Positions 32,621-43,430 are shown, counted from the first letter of the stretch. The stretch: DNA of 64,000 nt from Megachile rotundata (GCF_050947335.1 NC_134997.1:5580001-5644000), one strand, 5' to 3'. The notes: a model not told the origin generated them from the letters alone. Program-made: numbers and translations.

Positions 32621-34370
32621 GTCATAAATATTATGTCATATATATCAAACTATCATAAATCATAAAAATAACTAAATAATTAATAATACGTAAACCAACT
32701 AACACAATGTTCCTTCATCTCGATGAAGGTTAACATCTTGATGAAAGCTTCTCAATAATTTTTACCAAACGTAATGAAGCTCTGGAGATGACTCGATCTA
32801 ACCTTGACAACATACTCTAAGGTCAAGGCCACTGGAGGGATCCTAAACTCCACATGTACCAAATATATTTTTGCAAATATCTCGAAAACTAAGAATAAAC
32901 GACTAATGTATGTATAAAGAAAAATTGTTCAGAATGTAGTCCTTGATAGGATATCTCAACGTCAAAATAATTGTAGCACCGTAAACCTCGAATTTATAAT
33001 ATTTGTTAAATGCAGCGAGGTTCCTGGGACTCGATCTGCATTTGTTCATATGTTTCTCTGTACCGCGGGCCGCCATTTTGGTTCTTTCACTTGAAATTTT
33101 AAAGGCAGACTCACACCCTAAGTTTACTGTACAGATTTTGGCGGCGATCTGACAGGAATATGTTGTTATCGACGTCAATCGTCGTCGAATCAATATAAAC
33201 CGTGTTTTGGTATCGTTTTCGGTAATTTTTAACACATAGAATCGACTGAAGGCACGTTAAAAACTCTATAACTCATCGTTGACAATACTTGGTCGCCATT
33301 AAGTCATCGTGAAATCAACAATAATCGTTTTTGATAGTGTCCGACACGTTGAATCGTTTGGTCGACTTTAAAATGTCTACGTCTTCCACCTAAACTAAAT
33401 TTAAAATCTTGACAATTTGTCAATTTTTCAAATTAACATCCAAGGCACCTGGTCTATAAACTAATAATTAAAAATAAATCTCAGATCAATTTTGATGTAT
33501 ACCGTAAATCTAGTATTAATTTTAATAAGAGTGGATTTCTTACAAATTTCTGTAAGAACATTACAGACGTATTCAGCATTTTGGTCTCGTGGGTCACCGA
33601 TGACCCACGGAAGATTTCGCCTTAGCTAGCGGTCGCTCAATAACTTGATTCAACAATTAAGTCTCGCAGCAAAACGATGGCGAACTACTACTTGGCTCAA
33701 GAAACCGTCGAGCAAGCAACTTTCAAAGTAATTTTGTTGGACTTACAAGGAAAATGGCCAGGAGGTTTCGAGCTTCTGTGACGGGCGCTTTTCGTGTTTC
33801 GCGGCATGTTGGTTCTCAATTCCATGGCAACTGTACAAAAGGGAAAGAAAAAATCACGATTAATTCCCCACCGTCTACGTAAACATAGATTCTGCAGCTT
33901 ACGACGAGAGACGAAATTTAGTACAACTTCGAGAGAACCGGATAGTGATTCTTTAAAGTTGTAGAATTTCAAAATGAACGAGAAATTCACGTTCTTTATT
34001 CGATGTTGCGATCTCGATGAAGTGTTACGGGATTAATGGTAGGATTTCAAGATGTATACTTTTAATGTGCTATGTTATTGGTTTTCTTGAGTTCTGGGTT
34101 TTTCGATATTAAGCTTTACGAATTTTGTAAGTATCGAATTTCTGAATTTAGGAGTTTTTAAGGTTTTAAGCTTCTTGAGGTACTATAAATTTAGATGTAT
34201 TAGATATACAATTCTCAAGATAAATTAAATTTTCAAATTACAAATCTTCTTGTTAAGCAATCTTTCATATTATTATGAAATTAAAAAATTTTTTTTATAT
34301 TCAAAGTAGTATATTATCAAAACTAATGTTTTAAACATTCTAAATATTGTAATAATTGTAAATATTTAAA
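32621..34370. other. AT-rich DNA with two moderately complex patches
   Basis: 32,990-33,240 includes GGGCCGCCATTTTGG and ATTTTGGCGGCGATC, a small inverted pair around GCCGCCA. 33,580-34,010 contains a 9-bp hairpin (listed) and a short open frame ATGGCGAACTACTACTTGGC at 33,677-33,781 (+, 34 codons) whose product I cannot identify. Minus-strand frames at 32,903-33,235 and 33,697-33,990 lack recognisable domains. Confidence 0.4.
33588..33609. repeat. 9-bp perfect hairpin, GGGTCA-n4-TGACCC inverted repeat
   Basis: CGTGGGTCA (33,588-33,596), loop CCGA, TGACCCACG (33,601-33,609). It contains the same GGGTCA/TGACCC pair with 4-base spacing as 20,555-20,570. Confidence 0.75.
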
Positions 34371-34380
34371 CAACTGTTAA

Positions 34381-34518
34381 TATTGCAAATGTTGCAAACG
34401 TTGCAAATGTTGCAAATATTGTACATGTTGCAAAGATTCTAAGTGTTGCAAATATTGTAAATGTTGCAAATTTTGTAAGTGTTGCAAATTTTGCAAATAT
34501 TGCAAATTTTGTAAATAC
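34381..34518 (+). repeat. 9-bp minisatellite TTGCAAATG
   Basis: About fifteen units such as TTGCAAATG, TTGCAAACG, TTGTAAATG and TTGCAAATT in register. Confidence 0.9.
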
Positions 34519-35290
34519 TAATTTTTAGTAAAATATTAAAAATATCAAATATAAAATATTAATGTATATTTTGCAATATTCAAACTCTTCAAATATTCAT
34601 TTTGAAAATTTCCACTTCCACAAAAATTTCCTTATTCGCAAATATCCAAAATATAAATTCCTTCAGTTTATTATTACTCTTCTATCTGTAATTTTCCGTC
34701 TACGTTTTTTCTAATCTGTCCTAATTATTATTGTTTCAACAATTTTCGACCATCTCACGTGAATTTCTCACTCATTTCGAAGAGATACACATTCAGAAGC
34801 GACTTCGCAAGCAGCGGAAATTGATATCTTCTTTTCCAAGCCTGTAATGTGGCCTGTTTACATTTTGTTTTTCGCCTCGATCAAGCGTTTAAAGCAGATA
34901 TCAATTTTATTGCCTCGAGGGTTAAAGATTATTCATGAAAATAAATTGAGTGGATTTAAAAGAGCAACGGAAGCTGAATATCGCTTAACGCATTGCGAGA
35001 AAGCGTTGCAAAATATATAAAAATACAGCGAAAGTACGTGTAACGTTTTTCTTGACTGATTTTTCTGTATTTCCCTTTTGTAGTTCGAAATAAAAGAATT
35101 TATTCTTACATTCAACTTATAACAGCTCTTATTTGAACGTCGGGTCTAATTTTAACTTTATGTCGTATTTCTTTAATTTTAAAAACGAATTCTGTTTTGA
35201 AAATTTATAAATAATATTAAAAATAGTTAGCAAGAAATATTAATAATATAATAGTAAGAAAAGTAACAAGTCATATATTCGGGTACAAAT
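34519..35290. other. AT-rich noncoding DNA
   Basis: No repeat or gene seen. The minus frame at 34,933-35,115 has no motif. Confidence 0.5.
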
Positions 35291-36055
35291 CCGAGAAACG
35301 CAAATCATTGATCACGCTGAAATAATAACCAAAGCTCACTCTTGATCAGAAAAGAAAGTCCTTGAAAGGATTTTTGGCGACAAAGCAACGTTTTCTTATC
35401 AGCCCCTTTCAAAGTTTTTTACATTCTTACTAAATATATCCGAAAATATTGATTTTAGAGAAAAAAGTTTCAAACAAAAAATGAGGCTTGTAAAAAGCTC
35501 TATAGAAAATATTATATACACTTTTGACGTAAACCTATTATTGTGGCTGTTATGAGCTAAAATAACTCGGCGGGGGTCAAATTGACTTCTACTCAGAACA
35601 CTTCTATTAGCGTGGGTGTGAAAGGGAATTGTAAAGACCACCTTGCACTATCCCGTGTCTGTGTATATGTTCTATTCTACGTATTGTCTATACCTTGTCT
35701 ACACCTTTTTTACGTTAATTTTTTCCAAGATACCTAACAGAAACTTTGAACATTTTTTTGAAAAAAATACCTTTTCTCTTCATCATAGCCAAAATAATAG
35801 GTTTATGTAAAAAGTGTATAGGACGTTTCTTGTAGAACTTTTTAAGAGCTTCATTTTTTGTTAAAAAATTTTTTCTCTAAAATCAATATTTTCGGAGATA
35901 TTTAATAAAAACTGTGGGGACGGAGGGCTTTGAGCGGGGTAGGAGTAGGAACAAACTAGGCTTTGTTGCTAAAAATTCTGGCCGGGACTTTCTTCCCTAA
36001 TTACGAGTGATGCTTGGTTAAAATTTCAGTGCGATCGTTGTTTTGCGCTTTTCGA
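35291..36055. mobile_element. Fold-back (long inverted-repeat) element, about 765 bp
   Basis: The left arm (about 35,291-35,560) and the right arm (about 35,790-36,055) are inverted copies of roughly 265 bp at about 70-80% identity. The best-kept core is the 27-base stretch running from CCGAAAATATTGATTTTAGA into GAAAAAA on the left, with its complement on the right. Other paired words are CTATTATTGTGGCTGTTATG/CATCATAGCCAAAATAATAG and GAAAGTCC/GGACTTTC. A loop of about 230 bp lacks a coding frame. A relative of the right arm lies at 26,800-26,970, so this is a dispersed family. The exact ends and target duplication are not clear. The open frames 35,399-35,641 (-) and 36,014-36,211 (+) are by-products. 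Confidence 0.82.
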
Positions 36056-36736
36056 AACTTTATCCATAATAAAATACTGTATAACATAATATACTTCTTT
36101 ATTATTATTAAAAAAAAGTTAGTTCTTCAATTTTACAAACAGATTCAGTTTGAAACACTCAAAAATAATAATAACAAAAAATTAGAAAAGAAACATACGA
36201 GTTCTGTGTAAATAAATAAATAGTCTATGTACATAAATAAATTGTAATGCAAAATTTGATTACAATAAAAAATTACTTTTCCTCATTATTGCAATAAATT
36301 AATCCTTCCATTTTAAACACTTAAAAATAATATTAATAAGAAAGAAACATACTTATTCCACATAAAAAATTATTTTCGTCATTAAAATCACGATAAATTA
36401 ATTCTCAAATTTTAGGAACGAAATCTTGATCTAAAATTGTTATGAAATAATAGCAATTAAAATTTGTAGAAATGGTGTGAAAGATCGTATCAGACAGATC
36501 GGAGAACTTGATTTTTACGAGAAACACCTGTTAGGTTTTATTGTCAGAATAAAGTACCACGCCGAGAAGATCAGACCTCGATCCTGCTTTCTATCGATGC
36601 AATAATATACCGTTTTCAGTTTCTGCGGTACACTAGCTTCAAATCGATAGATTCCGTAGCATCAATAACACCTCAGGACTCATTACATTCTATCGAGTTA
36701 GTTTACTATTATTCTCATCTGGCCGAACTCTTGATC
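36056..36736. other. AT-rich noncoding DNA
   Basis: Low-complexity to 36,440; slightly more complex to 36,730 (ATCGATGCAATAATATACCG). No gene seen. Confidence 0.5.
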
Positions 36737-36739
36737 TTA

Positions 36740-36823
36740 CAAGGAAAGGCACGCAAGTGTCCCCCTCCGATTTTGACGAAACTTCGTACGTTTGTTAAGC
36801 AGGCAAAAATAAGGGACACGTAT
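36740..36823. repeat. Left 84-bp terminal inverted repeat
   Basis: Pairs with 37,481-37,564, one mismatch; preceded by TTA. Confidence 0.92.
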
Positions 36824-37480
36824 ATTTTTTTGAAAATCCCGTAGAATTTTGCTATGCATTACATAATGAATCATTATGCCACATATGTAGTGACGTAGCA
36901 ATTATTTCATGTGCATGGCGTCGAAAGCCATTCCAATCATATCTTCGAGCAATACCACCATTGCCGTGATTATGTTCCCTAACTTTTTCAAACTATTCGT
37001 TACCTAATAAAATTACATATAGAATACCTATGTATTTTAACAATAAATGTTATTTATAACGCAAATATAATTGTTTCTCATTTATGCTTATAAATAGCGT
37101 TGACTGATAGTGTAATATCGTCCGACTTGTTCCGGTTTAGCATCGTGCGGGGCGTCGGCGAGCGCGAGCGCGTAATGTTTATAATAAAAATCTGAGGCAT
37201 TGTAGGAGGCAATATCGTATATATATACCAATGGATTTGTAATAAAATTCTCTATACTTTTTGTCATTATACAAATTTGAATAAATTGTAAAATAAGATT
37301 ATGAAAAATTTTTTTGTTATAAATAAATTACATTTTACAAAATTCGTTAACATCCTCTTATTATACGCAAAAAGCCATACAACTTTTCTATTAGAAGTTT
37401 TAATGTATCTCGTGTGGTTTTCGAGATAGCCAAAAGGGGTCGTTTCACCCCTTAAATCCGCGTCTCAGCCGATAAAAAAA

Positions 37481-37564
37481 ATACGTGTCCCTTATTTTTG
37501 CCTGCTTAACAAACGTACGAAGTTTCATCAAAATCGGAGGGGGACACTTGCGTGCCTTTCCTTG
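37481..37564. repeat. Right 84-bp terminal inverted repeat
   Basis: Inverted partner of 36,740-36,823; followed by TTA. Confidence 0.92.
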
Positions 37565-37726
37565 TTAATAGAGTTAACTACAGTTTCCTTCTAAGCTTGC
37601 TATTACGTGGTTTTCGGAGAATATCACCGCAGTCACTCGGATTTCCATTTCCCCAATTTGTGTACCCAATAGAAATCAGGAACTCAGCCTTGCTCGTAAA
37701 AATTACACACACCTCCATCTTGTGAA

Positions 37727-37925
37727 ATAAGCAATTGAACAGATAGTCACGAAATGGACGGTTCACTTCGGAACATTCTACACATAACATTCGCTCCGGA
37801 ACATCGGATAAACAGTCGTTCAGTTTGAACATCGTTAAAAATAAGTAGAAACATATCGGTTATACAATTATCCACTTATGAATATCGACTTCAAACTATA
37901 TGAAGCGTCCTACGTTTAATCGTCG
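37727..37925 (+). repeat. Local triplicated sequence, copy A
   Basis: Shares, in order, ATAAGCAATTGAACAG, CACGAAATGGA, GGAACATC, TTCAGTTTGAACATCGTTAA, AAATAAGTAGAAACATATC, GGTTATACAATTATCCACTT and ACTTCAAACTATATGAAG with copies B (38,090-38,320) and C (38,621-38,880). It lacks the first 35-40 bp of B and C. Product unknown. Confidence 0.85.
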
Positions 37926-38089
37926 CTGAATATTGCTCCTCTGAGGACCTACGTGGCCCAGGTCAAAGTGGTTCGTATCCATAAAATTGTCAGCAGTTCC
38001 AGACTACCTCTTAGGGCACGTCTACATTATGCCAGTAACTGGTGCTAGTCTTGCCAGTATTTAGTCGAATTTTTGCGTTTCTTTGCCTG

Positions 38090-38320
38090 TACCAGGTTAG
38101 AAAAAGGTGAGAAAGTAAAGAAACACAGCAATATTGCAATAAGTAATTGAACAGACACGAAATGGATACGAGAAACATTGGATACATAGACACGTTGCTT
38201 CAGAACATCAGATTTCTTAATTATTGTTAAAAATAAGTAGAAACATATCAGTTATACAATTAATCTACACTCCATAAATATAAGGACTTCAAGCAATACG
38301 AAGTCCACAATGTCTTAAAT
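38090..38320 (+). repeat. Local triplicated sequence, copy B
   Basis: Starts with GGTGAGAAAGTAAAGAAACA shared with copy C, then ATTGCAATAAGTAATTGAAC, GTTAAAAATAAGTAGAAACA and GACTTCAAGCAATACGAAG. The offset to A is about 412 bp and to C about 525 bp. Confidence 0.87.
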
Positions 38321-38413
38321 TCACAACTACTCATCCTGTAACATACGTAATAAAAACGAAATTGAATCGTTCATTAATAACTTGTGGAATGTTGATCAGT
38401 AATATCAAGTAGG

Positions 38414-38533
38414 ATATTGAATACATTAAATCTTGTAAAATATTAAATACATTAAATCTTGTAGAATATTGAATGCATTAAATCTTGTAGAATAATGAAT
38501 ACATTAAATCTTGTAGAATGTTGAATACATTAA
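38414..38533 (+). repeat. 26-bp tandem repeat, about 4.5 units
   Basis: ACATTAAATCTTGTAGAATATTGAAT-type units; the marker ACATTAAATC or its variant recurs at 38,423, 38,449, 38,475, 38,501 and 38,527, every 26 bp. It lies between copies B and C. Confidence 0.92.
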
Positions 38534-38620
38534 GAAAGTGAGGACATAAGCATAATTATCAATTAGCTGAATGAGTACGCAATTATGTTTGAGAACTCTG
38601 TTATCTCGTGACAAAATTCA

Positions 38621-38880
38621 CCTAGAAACAGGTGAGAAAGTAAAGAAACACAGCAATCTTGCAATAAGCAATCGGACAGACACGAAGTAGACATGGGGTT
38701 CGGAGCATCGAATACGCGTTGTTCGGAACATACATACATGTACATCTATGTATACATAGTTCAGTTTGGAACATCGTTAAAAGTAAGTGAAGACATCAGT
38801 TATACTATTATTCTACAATCCACTTATGAGCATAAGGACCTCAAGCGATATGAAACTCCCTGCGTCGTTTAACAGTCTCC
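38621..38880 (+). repeat. Local triplicated sequence, copy C
   Basis: CCTAGAAACAGGTGAGAAAG, CAGCAATCTTGCAATAAGCA, TTCAGTTTGGAACATCGTTA, TTATACTATTATTCTACAAT and CCACTTATGAGCATAAGGAC match B and A in order. The minus-strand frames 38,011-38,193 (copy B) and 38,563-38,745 (copy C) share a CCVSLLSHLFL word because of the duplication; I do not regard them as genes. Confidence 0.85.
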
Positions 38881-38900
38881 AAAACTGTAATATTCTTGAA

Positions 38901-38932
38901 AACACGCCATAGATGTGATCCTATGGCGTGTT
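38901..38932. repeat. 12-bp perfect stem-loop
   Basis: AACACGCCATAG, loop ATGTGATC, CTATGGCGTGTT. The upstream word TTCTTGAAAACACGCCA recurs at about 39,050 without the second arm. Confidence 0.82.
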
Positions 38933-39600
38933 AAGATAGCCATGAAAATATTAATTGCACGCGTGTCTCCTTTGACAAAAGAGGAATAAAAATTTGAAGG
39001 ACGGGAGATTTTGAAACGGGGAATTTGATTTTGACGAGGAACACCGTTTCTTGAAAACACGCCAGCGTGGATCCGAGTCGAGTTATTGATTCGTTTGGTG
39101 CACATGGTGCTTATTGTGACCGTCTCAAAGGCGAGCCGAAAGAAACCTTAGAGAAACGTTCGCCAGAGTGAAAAGCAACGCAATCGAGACGTTTTCAAAG
39201 AGCTTTACTTCGACGTCAAACATTTTTATAACAAATTTGTCGCGGCTCGATCAGACCGCAGGAGGTTCGAAAAGATTTCTGTTCTCGCGAGTATCGTGCA
39301 CGTAAATTTGCCTGAGATTCGACGAGAATGAAAGTGAGCTACTTCTTAAAATCAGTTTTAGGAAATTGTTGAATAAATTACAGTTTCGATTGATTGATTG
39401 TGTATATAATGGAAAAATTTTGTTCAGAAAATATGGAAAATTTTTGCTTTTTGATTTGTGTATATGGGAATGTGGAAATGTTGAAATCTGGGAGTACGAG
39501 AGTTTTAAAAGTTTGAAATTTCATGAGTTTGAGAATGTAAGAACTTGGAAATTTTGGAGGTCAAGAAATTGGAAACTTGAACAATTTATGAACGAATAGT
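38933..39600. other. Noncoding DNA of mixed complexity
   Basis: 39,000-39,340 is moderately complex (CGCCAGCGTGGATCCGAGTC, GTCGCGGCTCGATC). 39,360-39,600 grades into TTTGAAATTTTGGAG-type low complexity. No gene recognised. Confidence 0.45.
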
Positions 39601-39669
39601 AAACCGTAAATTTGAGAATTTGAAATTTTGGAATTTGAATTTGAAGATTTAGAAATTTAGACGCTTGGT

Positions 39670-40335
39670 CATATAATAATTTGGTAATTTAGGAATTTTA
39701 GAAATTGATGAATTGGTGAATAGGTGAATTGGGGACTTGGTGAAATGGCGAATTGGTGAATTGGTGATTCGACGAATTGATGAATTGGTGACTTGGTGAA
39801 TTGGTGAATTGGTGAATTGATGAATTGATGATTTGGTAAATTGATGAATTGGTGATTTGACGAATTGATGAATTGGCGCATTGACGAATTGATGGATTGA
39901 TGAATTGGTGAATTGATGAATTGATGATTTGACGAATTGACGAATTGACGAATTGACGAATTGATGAATTGACGAATTGGTGATTTAACGAATTGATGAA
40001 CTGATGGATTCATGAATTGGTAAATTGATGAACTGATGAATTGATGATTTGGTAAATTGATGAATTGGTGATTTGACGAATTGATGAATTGGCGCATTGA
40101 CGAATTGATGGATTGATGAATTGGTGAATTGGTGAATTGATGAATTGACGAATTGACGAATTGATGAATTGGCGAATTGGTGAATTGGTGATTTGACGAA
40201 TCGATGAATTGATGGATTCATGAATTGGTAAATTGATGAACTGATGAATTGATGAATTGATGAACTGGTGAACTGGGGTTCTGATAAATTGGTGATTTGG
40301 TAAATTGATGAATTGATAATTTGGGAATTTGAGAA
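39670..40335 (-). repeat. 9-bp satellite (GAATTGATG) with a 207-216-bp higher-order block
   Basis: Units GAATTGATG, GAATTGGTG, GATTTGACG, GAATTGACG and GAACTGATG are tightly tandem. A block containing GATTTGGTAAATTGATGAAT and GAATTGGCGCATTGACGAAT appears at 39,830 and again at 40,046 (216 bp later). GGATTCATGAATTGGTAAAT recurs at 40,006 and 40,214. Because the unit is 9 bp, long minus-strand frames (39,669-40,097, 39,985-40,221) encode HQFINSSIHQFVKSP-type triplets. The composition and register suggest a by-product, not a protein. Confidence 0.93.
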
Positions 40336-41200
40336 TATAGAAAGTTGATCATTTCGAAAAATAAGTCGATAATTCAGAACTTTGACATTTAGTAAATTGA
40401 TAATTTGTTAAACTGGTAATTTGATAATTTAGTAATTTGGAAATTTTTTGACTTCATAACTTGGTAATTTGATATTTTGATAATTTGATAATTTAATAAT
40501 TTAAAAGCTTGAAAATCTAGAAATCTAGAAATCTAAAAATCCGAAAATTAAAAATTAAAATTTCTCAAAAATAAAAAGTTTTCAAATCATAAATTTACCC
40601 GGCATTTTTCTGCGTAATAGTATTATAATTCAACTTAATTCCTCAATTACAGTCGAATGAAAAGGCACAATTTTCGTGAACGTCCCTTAACAACAAAAAG
40701 GTTTTCCTCGTAAGGTACACTATGATCCAAGGCTAATTTTTTTGTGAAACGTAATGAATTGACGGTCTGAAAAGCGCAAGATTAAATGGAATTCCTTCGT
40801 TTAGCGGTTAGAATCTCGATTCAAGCGTTTTCTTGCGACATTCATCGTGAAAAGAAGTTGGCCGACGAGCGAAGTGTAAATTTGCCGGGTTATTCGTTAA
40901 GGGACGCGTCCAGATACAGGACGATGCGTTGCAAGAAACGCGAGAAAGATCGCTTAAATAATTCATTAGCCGTCGAGCTAAGATTTGCATTCAGCCAAAG
41001 AAGTTGTTACGCCGCAGAAACGTTGGACGTTGAGCGGGCAAATGAATTAAGCACTCGAGACCGAGTTGAAGAGAAAGAATGTTGGACGTGAGACATACAT
41101 ACGTGGGTATCTCGACATCAAATTTGCCAAATAAAGTCGAACGACTTTATTCGAAAATAATCGGAACTGCTAAAATTTTTTAATACCTAAATCTCGAAAT
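40336..41200. other. AT-rich DNA and a moderately complex patch
   Basis: 40,336-40,600 continues as decayed TTTGGTAATTTGATAATTT words. 40,770-41,100 is more complex; the frame 40,786-41,091 (+, 101 codons) starting MEFLRLAVRISIQAF has no recognised domain, and an opposite-strand frame overlaps it at 40,808-40,990. Coding cannot be excluded but is not supported. Confidence 0.4.
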
Positions 41201-41219
41201 ATCTTTATTTTGGAAATAC

Positions 41220-41860
41220 AAACATTCTCAACAGGGTTATATTTCGAAATCTCTACATCACAAAATCACCCCATCTCCAAATTCCTAGATCCTGAAATCA
41301 CTAGATCTAGATGTACGTAAATTCGAAAATTCCTACTTCCTGAAACCGATAGATTATAAAACCCCTATATTCCAATATCCCTAGATTCGGAAATTCCTAT
41401 ATCCAGAAATTCCTAGATCTTCAAATATCTAGTTCCAAATATCCGTGGATCCAAAAATCCCTAGATCTCGAAATCCCTCGATTAAAAAATCTCTAGATAC
41501 AGAAATTCCTAGATCCAGAAATCCCTAAATCCAGAAATTCCTAGTTCCAAAAATCCCTAGATCCAGAATTCCCTAGTTCCAAAAATTCCTGGACCCACAA
41601 ATCCCTAGTTCCAAAAATCCCTAGATTCATAAATCCTTAGATCCAGAAATCTCTAGATTCATAGATCCCTAGATTCGGAAGACCCTAGATCCAGAAATCC
41701 CTAGATTTCAAACCCCCTAGATCCAGAAATCCTTATATCCAGAAATCCCTAGATCCCGAAATTGCCAGAACCCGAAATCCCTAGATCACCAAATTACCAG
41801 ATACCCGAAATCCCTAGATGACCAAATTTCCTAGATTTCAATATTGTTAAATCTTCAATC
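41220..41860 (+). repeat. 16-bp minisatellite AAATCCCTAGATCCAG
   Basis: About forty units with point changes (AAATTCCTAGATCCAG, AAATCCCTAGTTCCAA and so on), densest at 41,390-41,780. Same unit length and shared AAATCCC word as the array at 45.64-46.14 kb. Confidence 0.9.
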
Positions 41861-43150
41861 TTTAGATTGCGAAATCGACTGACATCCAAGTTTCGATTGG
41901 ATAACACTTAAATTGTTTCAGAATTGCTATTTAATTCCATTTTAATTGCACTTGAATTGAATTCGATGACAATTGTCTTTAAATTATTCTTGAAATACAT
42001 TTTTAATCGCAGTCGAATTAGTAGTGTACTCAAATTTTGATTACTCTTGCATTCAAAATGTGTTACAATCTTATTTGAATTGCATTTAATTACATTTTAA
42101 TTTGTCTCGATTTGCACGGATATTGAATTCAATCGGAACTACAACCTAAATTATGTTTAAACTGCGTTCATAATTACATACATATCTGTATTCATAATTG
42201 TATTCGAATGACACTATTATTAGAATCAATTCTCACTTGTGTCATGTTCGACTTATACTCAAAATGCATTCGCAATGCACTCAAAAGCTTGTTTGGATTA
42301 TACTTGACAGACATTTTTTTACTTAAATTGCATTCAACTTAAATTGCAGCTAAATTCAAACATCGTTCAAATTTTATTTAAACTAAATTCAACTTAATTT
42401 GAATTCAACTAAATTTAATTCGAATTTCGCTCAAATACTCGAATCGCACATCGTTTTCACTCGAGTCTGAATTTCATTCGAAAAATTGTAGCAATACGTC
42501 CTCGCGTTATCATCTTGGACGAAAGCCAAGTATTTGAAATTTATCTGAAATTACAGGAATAAATTCGATATTTGTTACTCGAAATTCGCATTTTTCGCTG
42601 ACATTTCATAACGCGATACAATTGAATTTCTTCCCATGGATTTTGTAACGTTTCCTCCCGGGACAGATCAGACAAGCCAAATTTCTTCAAGACGTGACAC
42701 GAGCCACTGAATTTTCCCTTGAAATTTCCGAAATATCACGTGCCACTCCGAATTTTTCCTACGAAACTACAGTTCGCTGCCAGATTAAAAATAACCCGTC
42801 CGGTAGATGAAATAAAGTTTATTTGGAGCAAAGTTCGCCACCGTTTTAAAGCTTATCAGCGAACTGAAAATTATAACGGGATGTTCCAAAACGTTTCTCT
42901 ACCGTGTAAAGCTTTTTCCGACTACGCCAGCCTTTCCTTTTCTTTTTTAAGGCGCTTATCGCCGGAAACGGTGATTTGTGAAAATTTCTTGCCAACAAAC
43001 ATCGCCGAACAAGTTTATAGCTTACCTTTCTTCTGTCCTACATTTTTTCGACAATCTTTCGTCATTATTCTGCTCTGAATTCAAGGCTGCACTTCAACGA
43101 CTCGGACAAATTTTTTTGAAAGCAAAGTTTCACGTTGGCACGCTTGATTA
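41861..43150. other. AT-rich DNA with a moderately complex patch at 42.6-43.1 kb
   Basis: 41,900-42,470 shows a weak TTGAATTCAATTTAAATTGC-type repetition. The frame 42,719-43,078 (+, 119 codons, starting MKFPKYHVPLRIFPTKLQF) is uninterrupted and unlike a satellite product, but I recognise no domain and its C-terminal third is Phe/Ser-rich. It could be a short gene, an exon or chance. Confidence 0.35.
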
Positions 43151-43164
43151 TTGATCACTGATGT

Positions 43165-43430
43165 ATAAATTCGAAATCTATTAAATTCTATTAAACATTC
43201 ACGGTCTATCGAATTCTATCGCGTATTTATCATCTATTGATCGGATCAAATATTGATAATCTATTAAATTCTATTAAATACACATTAGCTATTAAATTCT
43301 ACTAATGATGTGTTAAATTCTATTAAATACTCCTAATCTATGAAATTCTATGAAATCCTATTAAATATTTACAGTCTATTAAGTTTTATTAAATATTCAA
43401 ATCAATTCTGTTCTATTAAATATTTTAAAA
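43165..43430 (+). repeat. Degenerate CTATTAAATTCTATTAAATA repeat
   Basis: The word CTATTAAATTCTATTAAAT recurs with variants (CTATCGAATTCTATCG, CTATGAAATTCTATGAAAT) about every 20-30 bp, with GATAATCT/CACGGTCT-type connectors. Confidence 0.8.

Larger units (their letters stand above)
36740..37564. mobile_element. Non-autonomous DNA transposon, 825 bp, with 84-bp inverted ends
   Basis: The left end 36,740-36,823 (CAAGGAAAGGCACGCAAGTG and onward) and the right end 37,481-37,564 are inverted copies with a single visible mismatch (GACGAAACTT against GATGAAACTT). Both sides are flanked by TTA (36,737-36,739 and 37,565-37,567), a 3-bp target duplication of the kind made by PIF/Harbinger elements; this assignment is inference. 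The interior has no transposase frame; it includes a CpG-rich patch at 37,140-37,180 and GGTCGTTTCACCCC near the right end. The near-identical ends suggest a fairly recent insertion. Confidence 0.9.

Noticed and set aside
32903..33076. Minus-strand start AAAATGGCGGCC at 33,076 leading a 57-residue frame
   Set aside because: Good start context, but AAAATGGCG words occur many times in this window and the frame has no recognisable product; it may equally be a Pho/YY1-like site.
33677..33781. 34-codon frame starting ATGGCGAACTACTACTTGGC (+)
   Set aside because: Too short to judge without conservation or expression data; no signal peptide or motif.
39260..39275. tRNA B-box-like GGTTCGA
   Set aside because: GGTTCGAAAAG does not fit the B-box GGTTCGANTCC and no cloverleaf or A-box could be built upstream.
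39669..40221. Minus-strand HQFINSS-repeat proteins
   Set aside because: Products of a 9-bp satellite. Two frames overlap and the composition follows the DNA unit exactly.
42719..43078. 119-residue plus-strand frame
   Set aside because: Not a repeat by-product, but no family resemblance, no promoter and no splice context could be seen; listed only as part of the surrounding region.
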